This document shows, in pieces, positions 33,952 to 48,400 of a stretch of 64,000 nucleotides of DNA. The notes below the pieces were generated by a model. The model made no database searches and was not told where the DNA came from. It was given only the letters and a program-made list of their open reading frames with translations. Source of the DNA: Heterodera schachtii (lineage: Eukaryota; Nematoda; Chromadorea; Rhabditida; Heteroderidae). Positions within the stretch are counted from its first letter, which is position 1. The number at the start of each line of letters is the position of its first letter. The stretch spans positions 708,517 through 772,516 of the forward strand of contig SIJG01000010.1 of NCBI GenBank assembly GCA_023374025.1. Reading direction: 5' to 3'. A program made the position numbers and the translations under genes.

Positions 33952-35922
33952 TTAAATTTCCGATTTGACGCTATCAATTTCCGCCTCAAGTGAAATCAAG
34001 TTGGGAGGACATTGCCGGACCAAAGTGTATGCTTGATTGTCATTTTGTCTGATGCTCATATGTTCGCCGGTGAATGTGTTGCGGATGGAAAATGTTGGAA
34101 TTTCAGCAGGTTCATACGGATGCCAAAACACAACGATGAAGCGGAAGCGGGATGTTGTCGCCGAACTGGAATTCCTAAACCAATGGTGCCGCTGTTCGAG
34201 AGTCTTGACTCGAGAAATGTCGGCTGTTCGGGGTCACGAATCGCACCGCGACGAACCCGGGAATATGTTCTCGGATCACGGGGATCAAATAAAGAAGTCT
34301 CGGACCACCGACGGGGGGGGGGGGGAATTCTCGGTCTTGAGTCACGGATTAATGGATCTCAAAATCTAAGGGTCTAAGGGTCCCAATTCCCGTGTAATTT
34401 CCGTCTCGAATAGCGCTGCTATAAATAAAGCAAAAAAAAAAAGAAGAAATTTAAAAGAATTTAGAAAAATAACTTTAAAAAATTCATACTTCTTAACCTA
34501 AATTTGAAAAAAAAATCTGAATTTTCAATTTTTTTTTGAGTTTGCGTTAATTTTTCGTGTCTTACGAAGTCGCCTCTCTCTTACCCCTTCGTCTCTGACT
34601 TTTCCCCTAATCGCTTCACATTTTTTTGTGCCTTTGTCCAAAATCGGGTTAAAAATTAAGTTTTTCAAATTACCGACAGCCTAAACAAGCTTTAAATAAG
34701 CGATTGAAAGTGTTGTATCCGATCATTTGATCGTCAATAAATTTTTGAAAAAATCATTAATTTTTCAAACAACATAATTAATGTTCCTAAAAATCAAAAG
34801 ACATTAGTGATCTTTTCATAATTTAAATGCTGTTTAGGCTATCATTGCTTTAAATAAAACCAACTTTGACTCCGATTTTGGACAGAGGCGCAAAAGTTGG
34901 GGCTCCGGTCGTCACCCCCGCCCCCCCCTCCCCCTCCCGCTATTTAAGGTATGGTAGAGCCATTAAGCCATTAATAGTTACTTTTTTAAGTTGTGCAATA
35001 AACGCAAGAGCAACTTTCTTTGAGCATAAAAACTTCAACTTCTTCAATGGCAGCAGATCGCTGTTGTGTGGAAGTGCCGATGATGGACATAACCAATTGA
35101 CCAATGTTTGCAGCGCAGCAAACTTTGCGGTTTCGGTGGCCATATTTTTGTGCAAGTAAACGACACAACGAAGTGGTGGACAATCGGTGAGAATGGACGG
35201 GATGACACGGATGACGTCAGTGGAAAATGCCAAGCCATTGGTAGTGCGCGGGAATGGCAAAATTTTGAGTCCAACAAATTCCAACATGCGGTCACTTCCC
35301 TTTGGTATGATCACACAAAGTGGACATGAATTGAAAACTGTGGTCCTCCATTTGTTCAAAAATACCATAACTTGTTGGCTGATGTATCTGAAAAAATTCA
35401 AGGAAAAATTACCGTATCTCTTAGTGTATACAGTATACCACCGCTCCCACCCCCCCCCCCCACCCCTCCAGTCTCAGCATCAATTAGTGGAGTGTCCATT
35501 TTTTGGCCACAATTTTCTAATTACCAATTTTTTTGGGAGCCTTTGAAGAGCCCAATTCTATAAGCCCCTCTCCATCGCCCAGAAATTATATAAATTAATT
35601 AAAATTTTCAAATATTTTACTTTATTTCAGTTTCTTCGAATCCAATAACACGTCCTGGAAGCGGTTGATTTATGTAATCCAAAACATTTCCAGCCAATTG
35701 TTTTTTATTCTGCTGCTCAATTATTTGCCAATTAATTTTTATGATGCCCAAACGGCATTTGCGCAACTGCAAATTCTTCTGCACGAGAGGAATATGGTGT
35801 TTGGCATTGTTATAGATGCTTCTCAGATCTTCCTTCTTAATAAAACTAAAAATTTCGTCCTTGAGTTCATTGGGACTGAAAGGGGAAATTTTGTTGGATT
35901 TTGAAGAAAAAAAATTAAACAT
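33952..35922 (-). CDS. F-box-like family protein
   Basis: Exons 35621-35922, 34982-35387 and 33952-34203, phases consistent. Exon 1 as given starts at an ATG (MFNFFSSKSNKISPF). An alternative is an acceptor CCTTTCAG with exon start at 35875 and an upstream first exon I could not find. The F-box-like part is SPNELKDEIFSFIKKEDL, followed by RKCRLGIIKINWQII and QPLPGRVIGFEETEI, then YISQQVMVFLNKW (exon 2), LQTLVNWLCP and LKFLCSKKVALAFIAQLKK. The last exon has SRFRFIVVFWHPYEPAEIP and RNTFTGEHMSIRQ, LVRQCPP. Block order matches the plus-strand copy at 28274-32550, but sequence divergence is high. About 320 residues. Function as a ubiquitin-ligase adaptor is inferred from family. Confidence 0.75.
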
Positions 35923-38641
35923 ATTTTTTTATTAATTCTTATTGGCAGATGAGAGTACTGTAGCGTTGTTATTGTAGGAATGGGTGTGAAAAATCGACAA
36001 AAATGGGCAGATCAAAGTATTGCTGAAAAAGCAAAATTTGTGTGGAAAAAAGACCAACAAGCATTTGATAATTAATTAATAGTGGTGCTGCTCGACACTC
36101 GAGAAAAGTCTTGGATTCAAAAATGTATCTTTTCTTGACTATTTTTGTTAAATTCATCAAAAAATTTTCGAAAAACGCCCATCCGCACACCTCCGAACTA
36201 GAGAAAGGCAAATCAACATTTTTCTCTTAACGAACATTGTTTTAATAAATATCAACATTGACGTTGATATTTATTTAATATCAACATACATTATGACATC
36301 AACGTAATATCAACGCTATTTTTAAAATTAGGGTAATTTTTTTAAATTTAAAGCAATTTTTAAAAATGACTTTTGGTGCGGAAAAAAAAAATGGGGAGAG
36401 AGATAACAGAAAAGTGAGAGGGTGTTAATTCAGCCCCAGTCATACAAAAGCATTTTTGGTGAAGAAGAATAAAGAAAAATTAATTCAAAAGCGAGTGTTA
36501 TGGGAAGAGATTTAAGACTGAGAGAGAACAGAGAACATAGTGAGGAATCTTCGTCTCTTACAAAAAGAATCAGCGAAGAAGAGACATGAACTCCCTTCCC
36601 ATTGCGCTCTCTATTGGATTGGAATTATTTTCTCAACCCTCCTTCATCAAAAATGTTTTGTATGACTGGGACTGAAATTCAGCACTCTCTCATTTTTGCG
36701 TTATCTCTCTCCAAAAATTATAAGCCACTCAAATAAATTTTAAAAAATTATCAACGCGTTGATGGCATAATATTTGTTGATTTAAATAAATATCAACATT
36801 TAAATTGATACCCCGCAAAAAGCAATAAAAAGTTTGATTAGCCATTCCCTACTCCGAACTCCCTAATTCCATGAGATATGAAATTAACAGTCCACAATCC
36901 ACAAATTAGTCATGCTGTAGTGAAAGTTTTGTTAAAAATAGGATCAAAAACTTTCAAAATTGATCTGTGCTGGCATCTAACATTGGCGAGAGGGAGGGGG
37001 GGGGGGGGGTAGCCTATCCCCTGGAACCAGGAGGATGTCTGCGCCTAGCTGTGCCCTTGGTGGAAAACTTTTCATGGTGTGTGCGCTAAGATCAAATTAC
37101 ATATATACACAACAAAAGATTGACAACAAAAAATGAACTGTCAAATATATCTCTTTTTCACGCCTCCTTTCCATTGGCACATCAAATGCCCGCACTCATT
37201 TAAAATTTAAATTTTTACCAATCCGGAATCCGGATCCGGCAATTCAAAAACCCGGATTGATCGGATTATGAGAGCCCGGGTCCAGATCCGGTTGTTTTTG
37301 AACATACCAGTCCGGTCCGGTCCGGCATTTTTAAGAATTCCGATCTCTAGTAAAAAGCTCTCAAGTCTAGAAGGTCGAAACCGATACAATAAAATTCAAA
37401 CATCGATATTCTCGAACATCAGCAGACCAGCAAGCACCCAATTGGCAAAATTTATAGCTTAATTATTTTAAAACATATTTTATTCAATTTTTTGACTATT
37501 TTCTTTACTTAACATTCGTGTTGATGTAAAAACATTTTAATTGAATGAGAAAATATAAGTGAACTGAATTTTTAATTGGAGAGATAAATAGTTTTTCAAT
37601 TAAATCTTTAATGAATTTTATGCAGAAATCACATATAAAGTGCAGAAAGTCGGGACTCTCGTAAGGTTAAAAATCTCTGGTCTAATTAAGGGCATCAAAG
37701 TCATTTTTCAAAATGATATACAATGATGGTCAGAAGATGTTTTAAATAATTAATAAGCATAAGTAGTGCAGAATAATTAATTAGTGATAATCCGTTAATT
37801 CATCGCCGTTGGCACATAAATTGCCGGAACAATTTGCAAATTGCGTCCAAAAGTGTGAAAAGTGCGGGCAACAAAAACAGGGAATGGACAGCGCACAAAA
37901 CAATGCACACGCAGAGAACCCGGACAAAAACCTGGAAAATTTTTTGGAAATTTAAATTTCCCGGAAAACCGAGCCTGAGCAGTGTAAGGGGCCAATGGAA
38001 AAATTTTCATTTTTGAGATTTGTTAAGAAAAAAATAAAAATTTTGAAAATTTTCCATGTTTTGGGAAATTTTTATGCGATCCACTGCGGGGTTGGGACTC
38101 AAAATATTTTTGCGGGGACGGCATCACGGGGGATTAATCCCGTAAATCCCCTGCTTTTTCCAAAAATGCGGGAGGGCTTGGATCCCGTAAAATTCCGGGC
38201 GGGGTCCCGTCCCGCGCCGGTCTCTAGTTGTCGGAATACACAATGCCAATCATTGTGCCACACATAACCCGAGTGGAAAATTGGCAAATTTTACGATCAT
38301 CCAACAATCTCCTTACAAACGGATGCTTGCAAGGCCGGGAAGCTGACAGAGATGAAGGCGTGTCGAATTTTGTGTTCAACACTTTGGTCGGCAATGCCGT
38401 GCGCATTTTTGCCACCCAAAGTGCCGGCCCATTTGGCGGCATGAAAATGATACGAAACATGGGCCTAAAAAGTACAGTCGAATATCGAACGATGGCAAAA
38501 ATTGATCGGTTATTGATTGCCTTAAAAGACAATCGGTTATTGATTGCCTTAAAAGCAAAGTGACCACAACGGATTGCCAAATGTTGATAGGCTGAATAAA
38601 AAAAAACACTCAAATTTTCACTTCTAAAAATATATTATTAA

Positions 38642-40057
38642 TAGGGCTTCCAATTATATGGAAATCCATATTTTTTTTTCATGGACTGTGGGAGGTCTGA
38701 AACGCACGAAAACCATGTTTTTAGCTTGGTTTGAAGCTTCTAGGATGACTTTCCATATCCATATTTTCCATATTTCGCGATTTATGTCCATATTTTGGCA
38801 TTTTTATCCATATTTTATGTCCATATTTTGGCATTTTTCCAAAAAACCTCTATTAGAACGGCCCCCAGGAGCTAAATTGGGCTTTTTAGCCAAAAAACGG
38901 AAAATTTCTCAAAAAAATCATTTTTTCACCAAATTTTCTCGAGAATATTGAATAAATTTAAATTTTTTCAAAAAATGGTTAATTTATGTCAAAAATAAGC
39001 AAAAAAAAAAAAAAAAAAAAATTTGCTTTTTGGGTTGATTTTTCGCTAAAAATGAGTAAATTTTAGCTTTAATGTGTTTTTTTCTTCTAAAATGATTTTT
39101 AATACCATATTTAGCCATTTTTGAAGGTTTTAACCAGAGCTGCGATCTCAAAATTTTGAAAATCCTCATTTCAGCCATAAAAAATCCTCATTTGACATGA
39201 AAAATCCTCATTTTTTAAAACATCATAAAATGCGAACAAAATCAGTCAACTTTCATATTTTTCGTTTTAAACAATCACGGCGCCTATCAGCGCCGCCGGA
39301 CTTATTTTTCTTAAAAAATTGGCCGAAAAATCGCAAAATTTGTAATTTTTGGTAAAAATTATAACAATCTCATAAAACGACCAAACAAATAAAAAAAAAT
39401 CGGTTTTTTATTGTTTTAATAAATTGACAATTCTCTTAAATTTTTGCTTTTAAATTGCTTTTTTTGTGCGCGGTTTTTCCAAAAAAACTTTTTGGGAACA
39501 ATGGGAGGGGGTCCGGCAGTGCCGATAGGCGCTGCCGGAAAAAATTTGAGATTTTGAGTGCGATTTGTTAACAGATTTTGTCAAAAAAATGATTTTGACT
39601 GAGGATTTTTCGAAAAAATGTTTAAGATTTGAAGAAAAAATTCGAACATTTTGCCAAATATACCTAATTTTTCAAAAAATCATGCGTTTTTGTCACTTTT
39701 TTATAAAAAGACCACAAAAATCCTCAAATTTCTCAAAAGACCACAAAAATCCGCAAATCCTCAGTTTCAAAAAAATTCCTCTTTGACCTTCTAAAAGACC
39801 ACAAAATGAGGAAAAATCCTCAGATATCGCAGCTCTGGTTTTAACAAATTTAAAGAAATTTTGGGAAATTATACCCTCAATTTTAAAAAATTTATGTCCA
39901 TATTTTGCAATTTTATGTCCATATTTTGATATTTTGGCAATTTTATGTCCATATTTTGCGATTTGTTGTCCATATTTTATGGCCATATTTCGCGATTTTA
40001 TATCCATATTTTATGGCCATATTTCGCGATTTTATATCCATATTTTTGGACGCCCTA
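38642..40057. mobile_element. hAT-like element hosting a nested MITE
   Basis: It begins TAGGGCTTCCAATTATATGG and ends TTTTTGGACGCCCTA. Perfect 8-bp duplication ATTATTAA flanks it (38634-38641, 40058-40065). The outer sequence repeats GTCCATATTTTGCGATTTT. It is interrupted at 39135-39837 by another MITE. Confidence 0.85.
39135..39837. mobile_element. Nested hAT-like MITE with hairpin cores
   Basis: Ends CAGAGCTGCGATCTC and the complement ..ATATCGCAGCTCTG, with perfect 8-bp duplication GTTTTAAC (39127-39134, 39838-39845). The interior holds two copies of the GC hairpin unit, in opposite orientation, near 39280 and 39513, plus AAAATCCTCATTT repeats near the ends. Confidence 0.9.
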
Positions 40058-40490
40058 ATTATTAAATTGGGTTGTTCCCCGACCCCGAGCCACCTAGTCC
40101 CGGACGTGCCGGACCCCAGACATTTTTGGGCCTATTTTCCAACCCGACCTCCAACACTGCCCCACCCCCTTTTATGGCCATATTTCGGGATTTTATATCC
40201 ATTTTAAACCTAACCATCACATGGCGGTAGAATTTGGCCAAATTTTGCGCAAAGGCTGCCAAAGAAAATGGGAAGACAAAAACATTTTTTTTCTCCTCCG
40301 CGATCATTTAGGCCCAATATTTGCACAGCAGCACTCTTTCCTCCCCATCGACAGCAGCAGAGATTTTTTCAAAATGTTTTTTCCTTTAAAATTGAGCTAA
40401 CAAATGGTGGGCTAATACTAAATACAGTAAAACGCAAAAAAAAAAATCTACAAAAATATGTTTGAATGAAGGTGGGCGGCATGTACAAAA

Positions 40491-40667
40491 CAGGGCTGTT
40501 GCAAGTTTCGCTTTTCGCTATTTCGCTTTTTTGGGGCCTTTCGCTTTCGCCTTTTCGCTTTTTCACTTTTTTAGGCATTTCGCTTTCGCCTTTTCGCTTT
40601 TTATTTTGGTTTCGCTTTTTTCGCTTTTCGCCTTTCGCTTTTTATTTTTCCCTTTGCAACAGCCCTG
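40491..40667. mobile_element. Short hAT-like MITE, TTTCGCTTT-rich
   Basis: Ends CAGGGCTGTTGCAA and TTGCAACAGCCCTG. Flanks GTACAAAA and GTACAATA match at 7 of 8 bases. Almost all of the interior is TTTCGCTTTTCGC-type repeat. Confidence 0.88.
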
Positions 40668-42416
40668 GTACAATAAACACATTGTGCCGCTGGGGTACTT
40701 CACCACTTTGTCGGTAAAGTTCATACACTGATCAAAGATAAACCCTCAAACTGATCGGAATTAAAATATTATTTACAATTAAATTTTCATAGGGTTACTA
40801 CATTTTTCAAGCCCATAAAAATATTTTCTTATTAAAACGCAGAAATGATTTATTCTTCGTTCCGTCCTCGATCTCATCCGTCATGAATGATTTACTGAAC
40901 TCTGACCCTCCAAGAAGAAATTAAAACGTAATTCAAGAAAATTAGTGACTATAATCGCCTAGGTTCAAGAATTATCTCAAAATAATTATTTGAATTATAA
41001 ATAAAAATAGTTAACGAACATGAGCTTATTTAGAATTATTCCAACTTTAAATATATTAATAAAAAAAACCCGAACCCGAGACCCGAAACCCGAAGTTTTT
41101 CTCAACCCGAAACCCGAACCCGAAATTTTTCTCAACCCGCGGCATCACTGGTTCGGATAAACACAGGGAAAACTGCCATAGCTTTAAAATTTTTGTTGAA
41201 AAACTTCGGCTTCGAAAACTCGGGTTTTTTGGGCTCCGAGCTTCGGACTTCGCTTTCGGATAAAAATTGGGCTTCACCTTCGGCTTCGAGTGCTAAGCCG
41301 AGCTTCGCCCAGCCCTGCCCCCATCCCCGCCCACGGGGGGCTCGAACCCCAAAATTTCAAAAAACTTATGGCCAAAATTTTTGAAAACCTGGTTGCTTGT
41401 ACTTTTGGCCATAACTTTGTTTAAACTTGACGAAATTGTTTTAAATTTAAATGAACTAATAAATAATTGTTAGGGCTCTCGAATGAAAAAGAATTCAAAC
41501 TTTAGTTGGGTTTGAGTAAAGTTATATGGTAGTTTTTTTTTTTGAAAAATTTCATTTGATGGTATTTTTTTATAACGCCCTTTATGATTTTTTTCGACTG
41601 TTGTTAAGCTACTTTTCGAGTTATTAGCAACTATTTTCTAGTTTTTTATTTTTAGCAACTAAAAAACTATAAAATTTTTGAAAAAAACTATTTTCAACTA
41701 TTTTGGCGTTTTGCCCAAAATTTGTTAACAAAAATGCAATAAAAAGGAAAAATACACCCCTAAAAACCGACCCGAAAATTTTCAAAAACATACCCCTCAG
41801 AAATGAAAAATTTCTCAAAAAATCATCTCCAAAATTTTTAATGGTTAGGCATAATATTTTTGCTTTTTGAAGAAAGTTTTCGATTTTACACCACTAAATT
41901 GAAAGTTTTTAGCAAATATTTTTGGGTGTTTTTTAGAAATTAAAAACTAACTATTTTGGCACTTTTTTGCAATTATAAATTGCATCCCTAGTTATGACAC
42001 ATTAAGCAAGTAACTTTACTAACATGAAAAGAATAACTAAGTATTTTTAAGCATTTTTTTTTTGATTTGGAGCTTTTAAGATGGACCTTATAATGTTACT
42101 TTTAGTTTGACATAGTTTTTATTTTGATCTATTTGGTTTTTATTTATGTATTTTTTTAAATTTAATATATATTATTTTCATGTTAAGACATTTCGTTTTT
42201 CGCTGCTTAAGCTTATTAAAAATTTCATAAGGTAATTCTTTAAAGAATAAATGTTTTGAAATATTTTTTATTAAATGCTTAGAGACAATACAATTTTATC
42301 GTATTTTAGATGGTAATTAGGTAATTGTTTATGACTTTCCATCAGGGATCCTTTCATTTAGTACTTGTGATTTGTTGTTTTTTAATCCTCGATTTGTTGA
42401 ATTTGGCGCATTACAT

Positions 42417-45400
42417 TCACAAAAGCATGTGAACATGGAAAATTTCTGCATCAATAAACGACACCGGCTCAATTTTATGATTGAAACCCTGTTCGGTCAT
42501 AACAGATTTGATGTAGGTCTTAGCAACACCTGCCAAAAATCAAATTTAAAAATAAAAATTGAAAATTTAAATATTGTTTTTCACCAAGAGTAATGGTGGC
42601 AGCGGAGCTGAAAAACTTCCAATTATGTATCAACACTAAATGACGGTAAAATTGAAGCATTTGTTTCAGTTCCTTCGCGAGATCAATGAGCTTGATATCT
42701 GTTTTGCGATCTAAATCTGTTTTGCGATCCCACCACACTCTTAACAGAAAATATTTCATGCAGATTTTGTGATACAAAAAACAGAATAAACTAATTATAT
42801 TGTATCAATTGAATTATAGCCGCCCTCTGAAAGAAAGCCCCCCCTTTCGAAGGGAGTTGAGAAATAGAGCCCCTGGGGCTCTATTACAATAATTACGGTA
42901 ATTTTTTCTCTACCAAAGCAAAAAATTAAATATTACCTTATGCTATGTATCATTTTTGCTTTTATCTGTGGCGTAAACCATGCTGCTGCTTTGCATGCCA
43001 ATTCATAATTTGTTTTGTTGTCTTCAATTCGGACTACGATAACATTGACTTTCTTTACGTCAATCAATTCGAAGCAGGAGTTAGCTTCGCAAATGATTGC
43101 CATCGCTTCTGGATTAGTCCAATTAGGTAAAACGATGACCGCGTAATCGTATCTGAACATTGTGTACTTGTAAAAAAAGTGAGGAAAATTAATCATTTAA
43201 AATGAAACTATGCAGCAGCTAAAACTTGAGCAACATAAAAGCGATTTTTTGAAAACCAGCATAATAAAACCAAATTATTTTTACAAGGCGCAAGAATTCC
43301 AACTTTATATTCGAAAAAAACAATTTAAAATAAAATAAGAAAGATTTTGCTAATCGACTCATTTTTTGAATTAATTTTGTAAAATCACTTTTTGTTAGGC
43401 AGACTTTTTTGGCCAACTTTTTTGGATTTTCTAAAATTCAATTCTGAACGATCAACAAACACATAATATTTAAAAGTTTTCTTGATCATACTGTGATTAC
43501 GAATAATCACTCAAATTCACTTACTCTTCTGCACCATATTGGTCAACCTCATCCTTTATCTTTTCCGCTTTATTTTGATACTCCTTTTCACTCTCTGCGA
43601 TATCCGAATCACCAATTGCCGATTTTGCACGAGTGCGTGAAATTGTTGGCCAAGTGATTTCCTGAATTAAACTTTGTGTAAACAAATGTGCCAAAATCTA
43701 AAGTTTTTGCTTCCTTTGAAAACTTTCTTAAACCTTTATTTCAGAGTTCCCAAGTGTGTTTATTTCTAAGATTTGTGCTTATTTTGAGGGGTCGGATCTT
43801 AGAAAGTAAAAATGTGCTTATTTCTAAGATTTGTGCTTATTTCAGCGTTACGTGCTTATTTTGTGCTTATTTTTGAATTTGAAATAAAAATGTAAAATTT
43901 GAATGACTGATTTGACATATTATTTTTTATTGAAGCGAATATTTGATTTAATTTGATTTTTGAAAAAAAATTACATTTTTATTTCATTTTCATGATTGTA
44001 AAATTCCTAAAATTTCAGTGAAAATTTGTTAAAAAATCGTCAAAATTCTATTTTTCCTCCGGCGGCGCCTATCGGCACCGCCGGGTCCCCAAAACTTTTT
44101 TTTTTTCATAAAAATCGGCTCAAAATCTCAAAAATTGGTCGTTTTTTGGTGGAATCTGTTAACAAATTGCAGTGAAATTTTCAAAAATCTTCCCGGCGGC
44201 GCCTACCGGCACCACCGGACACCCCCCGATCCCTAAAAGGTTTTTGACCCCAAATGATGATTTTTTGTCGGCCAAATGCAGATTTTGAAAATTTTCAGTT
44301 GCAAGCCCTGGTTTTTACACTAAACAATGTTTTAAGTCGATTTTTCATGTTTTTATTGCGTTTCCTTCACTCTACAATTAGTTTTAGAAAAAATATTATT
44401 TTTGGGGTCCGAATCTTAGTTTTTGGGCCATTTTGTCTTATTTTGAAAAAAAAAACTTGGGAACTCTGCTTTATTTGTTAACTCAGGGCTCGGATCATAC
44501 CAAGTCAGTTTCCAAGTGCATAACGGTGGAAATTGTGAAATCCAAGGGTGCTGGGACGTTAAACTCTTTTAATTTTTGCAAAGCTATCGAATGTTATAAG
44601 TAAAGACCGACTTTTGAAGCATATGCCTTTTTTCTGCGCACTATTTTCGATATATTAAGCATAAATAACACATTTTCCACTTAGTTTATAAGGCTTCTAG
44701 GTTTACTTTTATTATGTTTTTTTTTGTCTTTTTGGGGGATTTTCTTGCCTTAAATGCCTTTTTTTTGGCATTTTGCCGTTTTGGTGCCTTTTTGGCTCCG
44801 AAAAATTTTATTAAAAAATACAATAAATTCGGGAAAATACACCCCTAAGAAACGACCTGAAATAGCAAAAATTGATGTTGATTTTTTGGTATTGTAGTAA
44901 AACACAAAAAATCGACTTTAAAAACTTTTACGTAATTAAAATTGACAGCCAAACTTATTAGTTTATTTTAGGGTAGGATGGGTCCGGGTATTTGGGCAAA
45001 AACCGGGTCCGGGTATTACCGGGTATTGAAAAACCTGTAACGGGCCAGGGACCAGTTTTTAAACCGGGTACCGGGTCGGGTATCGGGTACCCGGTGAAAT
45101 CAAGTATTGAATAATTTTTAATTTTATTTCCTTAAAAAATTAAAATTTTACAGAAATTTAATTGTGAAATAATATGTGCACTGGTTAGTGATGCTCGAGA
45201 CTCTCGGTCTCGAGTCTCGACTCGAGAAAAGTCTCGGTTTTTTTTGGTCTCGGTCTCGAGTCTAGGTCTCGGGTTTTCAGTCTCGGTCTCGGCCTTTGAG
45301 ACTTTCGAGACTCGAGACCGAGACTTTTTTACACCCCTAATGATTGGCTTTTTGTAAATTTAAAATTAATGTATTTTAGATAACTTTTGCTTGCTTTACT

Positions 45401-48400
45401 TAGTCATATGCGTGATCAAGTGGGTTGTGCTCTTCGTTACTTTCTTCATTTTAACGTAGGATCAGTTCCCCTCCAAGTAATCATTTTTTCTTCGAATTTT
45501 TCAAAATTATTCCTTTTTTGATAGGGATTCAATCCTAATTTTAACATTTAAAATCATAAAATATTCTCATTTTTTGACTAAATCTATTAATAAAGTGCAC
45601 ACTAAAATTTAAAAATTTTCCCCGACGGCGCCTATCGGCACCGCCGGCACACAAAACCCTAAATAGGGCTGCCAATTTTACGTAAATACATATTTTTTCC
45701 TGGATTTTCCATGCTCTAAATAGTAGGAAAAACACTTTCTTTTTTGTTTTTGCCAACAAAAGATGGCTTTTTGTTTACATATTTTTTTTACATATTTCGG
45801 GATTTTTTATATATTTTGACCACCCTTTATAAATATTTTTGGCAGCCATATTATCAATCTAAATCAAGAATTAAAAATCTAAATTATCAAATTATGGTTT
45901 ATTTAAAAATGGGGAAAAAATTGGCACTTTTTCACCCGGCGACGCCTAAAACCATCATTTTTTCTTTAAAAATTAGCTAAAAATGCAAAATTGTGTCATT
46001 TTTTGGTGAAAATCTGTTAACAAATATGTACACTAAAATTTTCAAAAATTTTCCCGGCGGTGCCTATCGGCACCGCCGGACCCACCCCCCCCCCCGTTCC
46101 CAAAAAGTCTTTTGAAAAAGGGCACCACAAAAAATGGTGTAAAAGTCAATCATATGAAAAGGAAAAATGGATGGGGTGCTTAAATAAGGAAAAAAGCAAA
46201 ATTTTGTGAGTGAGAAAATAACCCCAAAAGATTGGTTTTTTATCGATTTTTAAGTGTGTAAAAAAATTTTTGGAAAAAGTCTCGGTCTCGAGTCTCGACT
46301 CGAGAAAAGTCTCGGGTTTTTCGGGTCTCGGTCTCGGTATCGAGTCTCGGGGTCAAGTCTCGGAATCGGTCTCGAGTCTCGGGGTCAAGTCTCGGTCTCG
46401 AGTCTCGGGAAATTTTTGGTCTCGAGCATCACTAGCACTGGTAGTGTCACTTTTATATAAAATATTAATTATTTTTTTCAAAATTTTTGCCTTTCACCAC
46501 AATTTTTCCACTAATTTTCACTCAAACCCCCATTCTTACCAGTGTATTTTTGGTATCCGGGTACCCGGACCTACCGGGTCGGGTATTGGAACCGGGTCCG
46601 GGTAGTGAAAAAACCGGGTATTTTGGTCTGGGACCCGGTCGGGTGCCCGGACCCGGCCTAACCTAGTTTATTTTGTAAAATAATTAAAGATAATCTTATT
46701 TACTAATATAATTAAGTGACAAAAATTTGATGCGGCCCTCCTTTTTACCAGCATTTTGGCTATCCAATCAGCCACATGGGCAGTGATTTCTTGCAGCCTT
46801 GATTTGATTTTCCTATGGGTAATATCAATATCTTCTTGTTTGCCCGCATAAATAACGTTGGCACAATGTGACGCGATCAAAGACTAAAAAAAGAATCAAA
46901 AAAGTAATTCATTAAGTGCGAAAAACCATAACCTAAAGCAAGGGCGTATCTAATTTGTAAGGGGGGGGGGGGCTGAGGGAGTTAAAGCCCCCCCCCTGAA
47001 AAAGAAAAAAAAAGTAAAAATTGTAATTTAATTCTTTGAAATGTTGAGCCATTTTCTTAACAAATTGCATTAAAATACTCAAAAAAATTTCCCGGTAGCG
47101 CTTGACGGCATCGCCGGACCCACATTTTACCATATTTTTGAAAAATAGAGATCAAAATGGCAAAAAATAGTAATTGTTTGGCGAAAAACGGCTAAAATTT
47201 TATAAAATATGCCGCTAATTCGGGATTTCAAAAAACTAAAAAATATAACCCCTAAAAACCGAATTTTTGACTTGAGCCCCGCCCCCCCCCCCCCCCCGAA
47301 GCCAAGGCTCTGGCTACGCCATTGACATAAAACTCACCGCTCTAATCAAATCCAACCAAACTATTTTAGCAAAATGAACAAGCGGTTCTCGTTTCCATTT
47401 GTTGCTATCAGCAATTGTTTGTATCCAACACCTGTGAAGTTATAATTAGGGCTTGGAATTATATGGAATTGGACTGTGGGAGGGAGGCCTGAAACGCACG
47501 AAAACATATTTTTAGCTTGGTTTGAAGCTTCTAGGATGGATTTCTATATCCATATTTTTCCATAATTCGCGATTTATGTCTACATTTACATATTTTATGT
47601 ACATATTTTTACAGCTTTCCAAATAAGATCTAATAGAACGGCTCCCATCAGCTAAATTAGACTATTGACCCCCAAAGATCGGAAATTGTCCGAAAACATC
47701 ATTTTTAGAAAAATATTCTAAAAATTTTGTTTAATTTTTAAATTTAAAAATTGTAGATTTGTTTTCAAAAATAATAAAATGCCCAAATAAAGCTTAATTG
47801 GATTAATTGTTTTTTAAAATTATTTTTTATAATAAAATAATAATAATAAATATGTTTTTCTTCAAAAACAAATAATACATATCAGGGTTGTTCCGGGTTA
47901 ACCGAAACCCGAAACGCGACTTTTTTCTCGACCCGAAACCCGACCCGATGATTTTGGTCGAGTTTCGGGTCGGAATAAGCACTGGTAAGAAAGGGGGATC
48001 TGGGTGAAAATAGGTGGATTAGGAATTTGGTGAAGAGAAATTTTTGAGGAAAAAATTAATAATTTATTTCTTTTAAAGCATTTGCTCCATGTGCATACTT
48101 AGTGGCTAAACTTTCTGCCTTTCATTATTTTTCGTCTGTGTTCAATTCTCGACTGGGATAGAATAATTTTCATATTTTCTTTACATTAATTTAATTAAAA
48201 CTTAATTAATAAAAACATTCCAACTTTTTTTAAACAGCCTAAAAACCCAAAAATTAACCAAATATTGGGTCATTTTTTGAGTAAAATCTGTTAACAAATC
48301 GTATTATAAATTTGAAAAAATTTCCCAGCGGCGCCTATCGGCACCGCCGGACCCCTTGTTCCCTAAAAGTTTTTTTGGGAAAAGCGCCGCAAAAAAAAGG

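Larger units (their letters stand above)
35923..42416. other. Repeat-rich intergenic, no supported gene
   Basis: 36240-36840 is AT-rich with ATCAACATT-like repeats. 37220-37340 and 38090-38225 are arrays of TCCGG or GGGATCCCG-like text. 37795-38613 has open frames on both strands with non-random composition, and a local duplication of ATCGGTTATTGATTGCCTTA at 38501-38560; this could be a decayed coding fragment, but I could not place it. 38642-40667 holds MITEs. 41070-41330 is CCCGAAA and CTTCGG-rich. Confidence 0.5.

Noticed and set aside
37795..38613. Open frames on both strands with non-random composition
   Set aside because: Could be a decayed gene, but I found no family match, no consistent exon chain and a local duplication inside; not called.
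41070..41150. Telomere-like CCCGAAA array (also 47890-47970, 48605-48670)
   Set aside because: Units are irregular and, at 47883-48678, lie inside a delimited MITE; not the nematode TTAGGC telomere repeat.
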